64,000 bases of DNA from contig OX439008.1 in the NCBI GenBank assembly GCA_949316495.1, positions 42,397,511-42,461,510 on the forward strand. The letters run 5' to 3'. The DNA comes from Amphiduros pacificus. Lineage: Eukaryota > Annelida > Polychaeta > Phyllodocida > Hesionidae. The position numbers and the translations under genes were made by a program. The notes under the pieces are model-generated. The model made no database searches and was not told where the DNA came from. It saw only the letters and a program-made list of their open reading frames with translations. This document shows, one piece after another, positions 54,928-64,000 of the stretch (position 1 is its first letter; each line of letters starts with the position of its first letter).

Positions 54928-56035
54928 AAGGGCCCCATCGTCCATAGGGGTGCCACCCGGATACTGAGACGGACATATTCCACTCACCCCTCCCCCTAGT
55001 ATATAGGGGTGCCACCCGGATACTGAGACGGACATATTCCACTCACCCCGCCCCCTAGTCTATAGGGGTGCCACCCGGATACTGAGACGGACATATTCCA
55101 CTCACCCCGCCCCCTAGTATATAGGGGTGCCACCCGGATACTGAGACGGACATATTCCACTCACCCCTCCCCCTAGTCTATAGGGGTGCCACCCGGATAC
55201 TGAGAAGGACATATTCCACTCACCCCTCCCCCTAGTATATAGAGATGCCACCCGGATACTGAGACGGACATATTCCACTCACCCCTCCCCCTAGTCTATA
55301 GGGGTGCCACCCGGATACTGAGAAGGACATATTCCACTCACCCCTCCCCCTAGTATATAGAGATGCCACCCGGATACTGAGACGGACATATTCCACTCAC
55401 CCCTCCCCCTAGTATATAGGGGTGCCACCCGGATACTGAGACGGACATATTCCACTCACCCCGCCCCCTAGTCTATAGGGGTGCCACCCGGATACTGAGA
55501 CGGACATATTCCACTCACCCCACCCCTTAGTATATAGGGATGCCACCCGGATACTGAGACAGACATATTCCACTCACCCCTCCCCCTAGTATATAGGGGT
55601 GCCACCCGGATACTGAGACGGACATATTCCACTCACCCCTCCCCCTAGTATATAGGGGTGCCACCCGGATACTGAGACGGACACATTCCACTCACCCCTC
55701 CCCCTAGTATATAGGGATGCCACCCGGATACTGAGACGGACATATTCCACTCACCCCGCCCCCTAGTCTATAGGGATGCCACCCGGATACTGAGACGGAC
55801 ATATTCCACTCACCCCACCCCCTAGTATATAGGGGTGCCACCCGGATACTGAGACGGACATATTCCACTCACCCCTCCCCCTAGTCTATAGGGGTGCCAC
55901 CCGGATACTGAGACGGACATATTCCACTCACCCCACCCCCTAGTATATAGGGGTGCCACCCGGATACTGAGACAGACATATTCCACTCACCCCTCCTCTG
56001 CATCCATAGGGATACCACCCGGATACTGAGACGTC
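54928..56035. repeat. 59-bp minisatellite, about 18-19 copies
   Basis: The unit contains GGGGTGCCACCCGGATACTG, GACGGACATATTCCACTCAC and CCCCTAGTATATA. Variants alternate AGTATATA with AGTCTATA and CCCCTCCCC with CCCCGCCCC or CCCCACCCC. A GAAGGACATA plus AGAGATGCC variant pair occurs twice in a row (about 55190-55380), so multi-unit blocks have been copied. The unit is GC-rich against the AT-rich surroundings. Confidence 0.97.
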
Positions 56036-56635
56036 CACACCCATTTACTTCACCATCTATCCCACAAATAAAAATGACCACACCATAAAAGCCTGGGTGT
56101 TCTTCATCGTGGCATCTGAGATGAGCATATTAATATGGTCTCAGCAGATAATGCCGTGTCACTCGTGGTGAGCATCATAGTAATTACGTGAGGGTCAGCT
56201 AAGTGATGGGTCAGGAGAGGGTCAGTCAGACAGCCTCCACTTTACATGATAATGATAATGAGATGAGTGGACACAATAGAGCTTTGATCATGTATAGGCT
56301 GGTTAGTAGTACTCCACGCACCTGGTGTGGCCTCCATCATACACTGTGTACTCTGCTGTCTTTGCATCAAACATGATATTTTTAGATTTATTAACAAAAT
56401 ATATATCATTGTTGTCCATTGAATTATGTGTATTGCTTTAATTAATATTGGTGAGGCAGGTTGTGAAGTGTATGACTTATGTTGTGAGGTGTGAATCGTA
56501 TGACCTAGGTTGTAATAATGTGTGATGGGTATGGGTCAGGTTGTTTTGTGTGAAGGATTTATGAGCCAGGGTAAAAAGATATAAAGAATATGAGCTAAGT
56601 TGAAAGGTGAAAGGGTATGAGCCAGTTTAAGAAGT
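56036..56635. other. Non-coding spacer
   Basis: No exon is seen. From about 56450 the sequence takes on GTATGAC...AGGTTGT phrases at intervals of 40-50 bp, which appear to be a worn precursor of the next minisatellite. Confidence 0.4.
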
Positions 56636-56639
56636 GCAA

Positions 56640-57494
56640 AGGATAGGAGCCACTATGAGAGATAGGAAGGGTATGTATGAGTCAACATGAGAGATAGGAA
56701 GGGTACGTATGAGTCAACATGAGAGATAGGAAGGGTATGTATGAGTCAAGATGAGAGATAGGAAGGGTACGTATGAGTCAAGATGAGAGATAGGAAGGGT
56801 ATGTATGAGTCACTAAGAGAGATAGGAAGGGTATGTATGAGTCAACATGAGAGATAGGAAGGGTACGTATGAGTCAAGATGAGAGATAGGAAGGGTATGT
56901 ATGAGTCACCATGAGAGATAGGAAGGGTATGTATGAGTCAAGATGAGAGATAGGAAGGGTATGTATGAGTCAAGATGAGAGATAGGAAGGGTATGTATGA
57001 GTCAAGATGAGAGATAGGAAGGGTATGTATGAGTCAACATGAGAGATAGGAAGGGTATGTATGAGTCACCATGAGAGATAGGAAGGGTATGTATGAGTCA
57101 CCATGAGAGATAGGAAGGGTATGTATGAGTCACCATGAGAGATAGGAAGGGTATGTATGAGTCACCATGAGAGATAGGAAGGGTATGTATGAGTCAAGAT
57201 GAGAGATAGGAAGGGTACGTATGAGTCACCATGAGAGATAGGAAGGGTATGTATGAGTCAAGATGAGAGATAGGAAGGGTATGTATGAGTCACCATGAGA
57301 GATAGGAAGGGTATGTATGAGTCAAGATGAGAGATAGGAAGGGTACATATGAGTCACTAAGAGAGATAGGAAGGGTATGTATGAGTCAACATGAGAGATA
57401 GGAAGGGTACGTATGAGTCAAGATGAGAGATAGGAAGGGTATGTATGAGTCACTAAGAGAGATAGGAAGGGTATGTATGAGTCAAGATGAGAGG
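56640..57494. repeat. 32-bp minisatellite, about 26 copies
   Basis: The unit is GAGAGATAGGAAGGGTATGT followed by ATGAGTCAACAT. The last bases vary (AACAT, AAGAT, ACCAT, ACTAA) and GTATG alternates with GTACG. Order of variants suggests repeated copying of multi-unit blocks. One strand is purine-rich. Several variants contain ATGAGTCA, close to an AP-1 site. Confidence 0.97.
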
Positions 57495-58340
57495 ATCCCG
57501 GAGCATCTCTGCTCATCTCTGAGAATGCTGAGTAGAGTAGGACATGACTAAATGGATGGAAAAAAATGTTTTATTCCTATTTCTTTCTGATTAGACCCAC
57601 TATAACATAGAGAAAGAAAAGCGGTAACCATGGTTACTTGCTTATAAATGTATTTGATATATATGAAGAAATAGGTCAGAAATGTACAAACTTATCAGAT
57701 ATTGATATCTGATATGAGTTGTTATTAAAGTCCTCAGATGTAGTAAGTATTACTGTATTATAATCCCAGGATATATGCACATATTACGGATGAAGGAGGT
57801 AATCAGTTCAGGACTTGAGGTATGGGTATATAATATGGCAGTGATGCGTGATAATGAACTGTTCATTATATCTGCAGGTATAGGCCCACAATGGTAACAA
57901 TGTAAAGTGACACGCCCACACATCATATAATATAATGGCATTGTCATGTGGAATATCATAATCCTATCCGTCACAAAGCACGAGAGCTCCACACATCAGC
58001 AGAAACCTCTGAGCCTTCTCTATAGCCTGCACAATAGCAGGTTGCAATGCTCCCTCCATATGCTACAACCCTTTGTTGACCATATATATATATATATATA
58101 TATAATGTACATGATGTGTGGGGTTGGAGCAAGATTCAATATGGTTATATCAATGCAAGGTCGTCACTTATTTTTCTTTTCTTTTTTTTTTGACGTCTGC
58201 AAAGTAGTCTTAATGATTTAACATTTCTTCAGTATCTTATTTCACTTATTTGAATTTGGTTTTAGTTTGGTGGCACTTGTCTTCCATGGTTATTTGGTCA
58301 TCTGGCTGAGATCTGATTTTCTATAATCAGTTTAATTATT
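57495..58340. other. Non-coding spacer with (TA)n
   Basis: GGTAACCATGGTTAC at about 57622-57636 is a palindrome related to the X-boxes at 50.7 kb but with reversed halves. A (TA)n run lies at about 58083-58104. No exon is seen. Confidence 0.4.
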
Positions 58341-58344
58341 GGCA

Positions 58345-58755
58345 AAGGTGAATTCTGATTCTCCTACAGACAAGTTGCAGGTGTCATCCCTGATTCTCCT
58401 GCAGACAAGATGCAGGTGTCATATAAGATCAGATGCAGGCATCATTCCTGATTTTGCTGCAGACAGAATGCAGGCATCATTCCTGATTCTCCTGCAGACA
58501 GAATGCAGGCATCATTCCTGATTCTCCTGCAGACAAGATGCAGGTGTCATTCCTGATTCTCCTGCAGACAAGATGCAGGCATCATTCCTGATTTTGCTGC
58601 AGACAGAATGCAGGCATCATTCCTGATTCTCCTGCAGACAAGATGCAGGTGTCATCCCTGATTTTTCATCAGATCAGATGCAGGTGTCATTCCTGATTCT
58701 CCTACAGACAAGATGCAGGTGTCGTCCCTGATTTTGCTGCAGGCGAGGTGCAGAC
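58345..58755. repeat. 35-bp minisatellite, about 11-12 copies
   Basis: The unit holds TCCTGATTCTCCTGCAGACA and GATGCAGGCATCAT. Two subtypes (TCTCC and TTTGC before TGCAGACA; GTGTC versus CATC at the end) alternate irregularly. Flanking units are more diverged. Confidence 0.95.
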
Positions 58756-58956
58756 ATCATCGGCGATGTGCAGCAATTTTCACCTGATGTCACAGAGTGC
58801 AAACAGTCAAGAACTGGTGTTTATGGCATCTCGCAGGCTCATTCATTCTTTATCAGGTGATTTTGGTCCATACCAGTCTGGTTTCATATTGTGTCAAATT
58901 AACTGTTGGCAGTATGAAGCTCAAATAGTTTCAAACTAATAAAAAAGCATATGCAA

Positions 58957-59095
58957 AGCGATCAGTGTGGGCAGGATGGAGTTGTAAGAGTCTCACGCTC
59001 ATAATAACACAGGTGATCAGTGTGGGCAGGATGGAGTTGTAAGAGTCTCACACTCATAATAACACAGGTGATCAGTGTGGGCAGGATGGAGAGTC
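58957..59095. repeat. Tandem repeat of about 60 bp, 2.5 copies
   Basis: GTGATCAGTGTGGGCAGGAT and GGAGTTGTAAGAGTCTCACA are repeated, followed by CTCATAATAACACAG. The copies are nearly identical, so this is recent. Confidence 0.95.
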
Positions 59096-59789
59096 AGATA
59101 CCTGGCTTGTGCCATAGAATGGCAGTAATCTGGGCGTGGTCTCTCTTGTGTTTAATCACTGTAACGCTTAGGAGCTATATAAATGATCATTTATCAATGA
59201 GCAAGGTCTATTATGAGGAAAAACAATCACATAAAAATATATAACAAAAACAGTGTTCGTTTTTGTTTTGCAGAGATCATGCCAAAACTTGAAAATATGA
59301 TTATTTTTCATGATAGATCATGATTAATCATGATTCCAGCATGAAGAAATGTGTACAGGAAGAAGACTGAGAAGAGCTGAATGTTGCAGAGGAGGAGGTT
59401 TCTTTGCAGATAGACAAATAGATTCACATTACCTGTGATAGGCAGATGCCATCGTCTTATCCATCCTTTGATCTATATAAGCAACACATAAGAGCATCTT
59501 TGTCTGTTTTCTTTCTCTGAGATGTAGGCACAGCGGAATCCTTTTGATTTTTAAGCTGAGAATCTGAATAATATCCGCCTTGGAAAATATATTTTGCATT
59601 AAATGTCCCGTTCTTTATATCTAAATCTACAAATAGATACATAAATAGATAGATACATTTGTATATGGACACATTTCCATTGAGCAAGCCTTTAATTTGT
59701 TAAATTTCTAGTGAGTTTGATTTTGTAAAATCCAACACATGTTAGTAATTAATAGAACAAGCAATGTTTGTGATCTTGGGAACTTTGAG

Positions 59790-60003
59790 TGATGTTGTAC
59801 GGAGATTGACAGGTATTGATAAACGGGTAATTGATGGTTTAGTTTAGCCTTGATTAATGCTCCAAGCAGAAGGCCGGTCAACATTGATCTGATACTATTT
59901 TGTTCCATATCATTATCATCGACAGGCAAATCGTCCATCAGTATTGTTCAATATGTTTGACAGGTAAACTGTCAATCAATATTGTTCAATATGATTGACA
60001 GGT
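59790..60003. promoter_or_regulatory. PBX-MEIS-type homeodomain site cluster
   Basis: CTGTCAATCA (59969-59978) and TGATTGACAG (59992-60001) are two perfect inverted copies of the PBX-MEIS decamer, 13 bp apart. GAGATTGACAGG (about 59802) and TGTTTGACAGG (about 59954) are near matches. The short CAATATTGTTCAATAT-type sequence around them is partly repeated. Confidence 0.45.
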
Positions 60004-62444
60004 GGTGACAACATTCAGCTGTGGCAGTTCTGAGTGGGGACTTGTCCAGCTGCTAAGGTTGCTGCTGCTGGAGTGGCAAAGACTTAAACCCAAATGTCAC
60101 ATTCACTCTCTCTGAATAAAAACACCTCCAAATCTATTGAATTATGTAATATGTTAATGTCACTTTGGTTCTGGATCTATTCATTTATGCAAAAACCTAC
60201 CTTTCAAATATTCACTGCTTTTATGATAAAGATGAAAATTTCAACAAATGGTGTTTTTATTATGCCTGTTTCACATAAATGCATGCAGTTTAGATAAACA
60301 TTTATGTATCGGTATGGCTTTATGTATCTATATTGTAATCAAGTGAAGGTTATATCATCTAAAGGTCTGATGCAGGAAGAGTAGGAAGAATGTCCATAGA
60401 TTGCTGGGTTCTGGCAGTGGACACCTTAAACACATCAACATTGGATGTGGAAACGGCTGATATTAAAAAAATACTAACTTTGTGCTTAATCTTTATATTT
60501 GATTGAAATCTTCCATGACATTTATTTCATGTTTAAAAAATTGCATTACCATAACGTCCAAGATTTTTTTTCCCCATTCAAATATTCGAATTGGAGATGC
60601 ATGTCTGTGCCTGAGTATTAAGCTGTGAAACATATTGAGGAGCAGTGTCCTGGAGGGCGGTGTGAATGATCCAGGTAAAATAAACACAAATATGCCGCCA
60701 GAATAAGTCTGTTATGTAGAGGTGTAAATGTTCCTATTGATGTGTTTGTCATCTTTTAGATGTTAATTAGGGCAATTAAATGCTCTTTATGTCATTGACT
60801 TCACATGATGATAATTGCATTTGATAGTCCTGAATCAACCATATTTCGTATCATCACCTGTATTCATTAAATTATTTCATGGAAGCATAATAAGGCTTTA
60901 TGATGCATTCCCGATAATTTGAAATGCCTTTAAAGGAGTACAGGGAACTTATTTGACACTTTGATTTGAGTCAACATGTTCAAGCAAAGAGCTGTCTAAA
61001 CAGGGCACAGGGGATGACTAAATTTCATATAATAACCATATTGAATTGACAATGTCACAGTTGGCAAAATATTTTGACGCTAAATGTGTGATCGTCAGAG
61101 TGTGACGTTTTTGACTTGCTGAACTCCTGTTTGTCTGTTTTTCAAGTTTGTACATTTCCCGAAACAGACACTATTCGACTGGCGTATAGATTCCTGGTTT
61201 TGTCAAGTGTCACTCGAAGCTTAAAGCTCTACAAAAGCTGATGGCTGCTCGAGTGGAGAACTGACGAGGGAAGATGAGACAACTATTCACGATCATGAAA
61301 AGTTTGCCATCTTCTTTACATTGATAGATAAACTTGACAAATATACTACAGGTGTCTATAGCTAAATCTCTATCAACTTAAAATCAGCCAAAAGGTTTGA
61401 TCCTGACATCACTTTGGGAGAAGAATATGCTCTCCTTTGTGGAGATAGAAAAAAGTATTATTGTTCATTGACTTGCATACTGCTGCGATGGTGTTGTGCA
61501 CAAAACGGGGAAAATGTGGAGAGGCCTTGAAGCATTTCTGTTACATCAAATGCTTTGCACAAATCTAGAATCCTTTGTGATTTCTGTGACCACCCTTTAA
61601 AACGGTCTCTTTGAAGAGTTAAGAATGCTTTGAAAATTTGTTTTTAAAGAACTTAGCTATTTCAGTGAAAACTTTTTGTATCTGCAAAAAGTAACGTAAA
61701 ATCTGTTTCATTCATAGATCTACATTGAATATTTATATAATAGTTCAGCAAAATGGAGGATAGAATATGGTGAGCCGAACTGCACTTAAACCACTTTAGC
61801 AACTATGATGTTGGGTCCGTCATCATCATTTATTTCACATAAGTGACTATTTTTAAAACAAACAATGTAGAGGTTAATGAGAGGTTAACATGAATTCACA
61901 GGTTCACAGACATGACATTATGTGTCAACATTGTCAACACGGGCATAATTATATGTTCAAAAGACACATCGGTATGTGATGAAGCACTCTATATAGTTTG
62001 AAGAGCGATTATTGACATCTTTTCACTTGCCATATTTTGAGAGAAGATTTGGCAATATAGATCCTGTTAACATCACACAGTGGTTCCAAGTCCTGTTGGG
62101 CATGGCACATATGATGTTTTGTCTTTATGTTTCTTGGGTCTTTGGGTTTCTATTATTTTTTTCCTTACTTGTTCCTATCTTCACCATTTATTATTGTAGC
62201 TATTGTCCTTTTAGTTGCTGTATAGACATCATTATATAATGAGTTGATTTTGCCAAATGGGATGGGTGGTATTGATGTAGGGGGCCTCAGTATTTTAGCA
62301 GCTGGTCATTGAGGGCAAACAATTGGACAATAGCAGTCCAACAACAAATACAAATGTGATATTTAAATCCATTTTGATCATTAAATGTCCATGACATCAT
62401 TTTGATGAGAAAACAATGAGACCACCTGTTCTTAACTGTTAATT

Positions 62445-62990
62445 ATGGAGGCCCTGGGCCAGGGATTAGTAGGCCAAATGCAATTTATGTTTGTTTCTTG
62501 CTCCAATAACAATTTTCATAGTTTAATACAAGATAGACTGGACAAACTACTAGATAAAGTCCAGCTGGATATCGGATTTCAAAAAGTTGTTAATATTCTT
62601 TCTTTTTTTGTTCAGAATATAATCAGTGGTAAAGATGTAATGGTTGACAACTATTCTAACAATTTATATAAATTGTTTTTCGCAAATGATCCAAATAATA
62701 CATGTACTATGATAACAAAATTATAATCATTCCAACATTTCAATGAGAAATTATCAGATCATAAAATAATGATAAATTTGATAAATTTTAAAGAAATTGC
62801 TGGGAATGTACAACAAAAAAATAGCATGATTTGGCCTAGCATTTGGCATGAGAACAGTTTTGATGAAATGCCTCGGGGTGGGTCCTTTTTGATAATTTCA
62901 CATAGAGATGATGATGAATTAGTATGGGTCATCATGCATCACATAGCAAATGTAAATATTTTAACAAAAAGAAGACAGAAATTATTTTGA
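62445..62990 (+). pseudogene. Possible coding relic, about 180 codons with one stop
   Basis: The frame from ATG 62445 stays open to TAA 62724-62726 and then again to 62990 in the same frame. The text (LIQDRLDKLLDKVQLDIGFQ, then KLSDHKIMINLINF) looks protein-like. A SDHK segment after a stretch ending in hydrophobic residues recalls the end of a LINE endonuclease, but that is only a guess. No splice sites are evident. Confidence 0.25.
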
Positions 62991-63595
62991 AAGTCGATAT
63001 GTAATAAAAGGTATTGAATTGTGAAATACTGTGCAATGATAATGGACAAAAATGACATAATATAACTGAATATAACAAGGATACAGTTATTTAAAGTTTA
63101 TATTGAATATTCTGATTATGTTTTATATTCTAGAGGAGGGTACCAGTATTTACTTTTGATTTTTGCTTCATTACCATAACCTGAGAAACACATTAATATA
63201 TTCAAATGTTTAATGAATATTAGGATAATTTTGTCAGAGTAAAAGGGGAACTGTTCCTTTGTTAGGCAGTTTAGATCATTACAAAACAATTATTTCAGGC
63301 AGTTTGGCTTGCTGTAGCAAAAACCTGCCTTGTCTTATGAATGTTTAATGTTAATTAATTGATTTATTGTCACAGATTGATAGAATTATTAATGATAAAA
63401 TCCTCCTTGTGAGAAACTCAGACAGTAATTGACATTAAAAATAACTCAGTTATTTGCCATCTTTCCAGCCATTTTGTCTAAATCAGTTGAGACCAAACTT
63501 TTACCTGTTCACGCATAAAAAGGCCCAAACTGTTCTTGGCTGGTCTAGGCTCGATTCAAACATGCAAACTTCACTTGTGGCTCGAAGTGGTCAGA

Positions 63596-63823
63596 TTTCT
63601 CAATATGGTCATGGTCAATATGGTCATGGTCAATATGGTCATGGTCAATATGGTCATGGTCAATATGGTCATGGTCAATATGGTCATGGTCAATATGGTC
63701 ATGGTCAATATGGTCATGGTCAATATGGTCATGGTCAATATGGTCATGGTCAATATGGTCATGGTCAATATGGTCATGGTCAATATGGTCATGGTCAATA
63801 TGGTCATGGTCAATATGGTCAGG
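63596..63823. repeat. 15-bp minisatellite, about 15 perfect copies
   Basis: CAATATGGTCATGGT repeats almost without change. All frames are open because the unit is 5 codons long without a stop; the plus strand would give a GQYGH repeat (63454-63858). Perfect third-base identity shows recent expansion at DNA level rather than protein selection. Confidence 0.97.
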
Positions 63824-64000
63824 TAATGACCCAGCGTGACCTTATTTGTTCATGTTGATGTGTGATTTATATGCATGACCCAGACTGGTGTAATAAAATA
63901 ATGATTGCAAATATCTTATGTTCCTACAGTTATAGGGTCATGGAAATGCATCACATAACATATGTCTTCTTGAAAAGTATGCCTGAAACAGCCAGGTGTG

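Larger units (their letters stand above)
59096..63595. other. Non-coding region with possible conserved regulatory blocks
   Basis: No exon is supported. Sequence between 59750 and 60010, and near 60760-60840, is dense in homeodomain-type words (TGATTGACAG, TTAATTAGGGCAATTAAATG). The open frame at 62445-62990 is described separately. Confidence 0.4.

Noticed and set aside
63454-63858. GQYGH-repeat protein
   Set aside because: A perfect 15-bp DNA repeat opens all frames on both strands; no synonymous variation or supporting flanks.

Overview
This is a eukaryotic, intron-bearing, AT-rich and repeat-rich window. Its protein content and repeat style point to a marine invertebrate, most likely a bivalve or other mollusc. 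Signs of this are animal-type splice sites, short exons in a ribonucleotide reductase gene, tRNA-derived SINEs, many minisatellites, a LINE whose first ORF carries an SGNH-esterase domain, and arrays of the TGACCTTGA...AAGGTCA sequence common in mollusc introns. Species assignment is inference.

Layout. 1-5.4 kb: broken coding remnant with a helix-hairpin-helix segment and a TatD-nuclease domain (TATDN2-like). 5.4-8.1 kb: possible fossil retroelement with a run of five covarying hairpins, cut by a well-defined 458-bp TIR element (7129-7586). 8.2-10.9 kb: 31-bp minisatellite of about 88 units. 11-13.3 kb: LTR-like fragment, a tRNA-SINE and unidentified sequence. 13.3-16.1 kb and 25.9-28.7 kb: two copies of a duplicated cytosolic sulfotransferase gene; the first looks intact, the second has lost an acceptor site and its 3' end to a SINE. 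Between them (17.2-24.3 kb, minus strand) lies a young LINE with a full-length ORF2 and a large ORF1 interrupted by one TGA.

30.0-39.2 kb (minus strand): a complete 16-exon RRM1 gene (ribonucleotide reductase large subunit, 795 aa by my splice reconstruction) with an E2F-rich promoter. 40.2-41.1 kb: a candidate TIR element. 43.2-43.7 kb: a GC-rich promoter with two CTCF-like sites and the first coding exon of an unidentified acidic, serine-rich protein on the plus strand. The remaining 20 kb has no exon I can defend. It looks like a long first intron or intergenic region, with six minisatellites and several clusters of transcription-factor-like sites (RFX X-boxes, PBX-MEIS decamers).

Most interesting: the LINE ORF1 joins an SGNH hydrolase to an IMPACT/YigZ (UPF0029) domain; the sulfotransferase intron array repeatedly copies the gene's own 5' splice site; RRM1 carries decayed tandem copies of an exon boundary; and the hairpin series at 5.76-6.24 kb keeps its pairing while the stem sequence changes.
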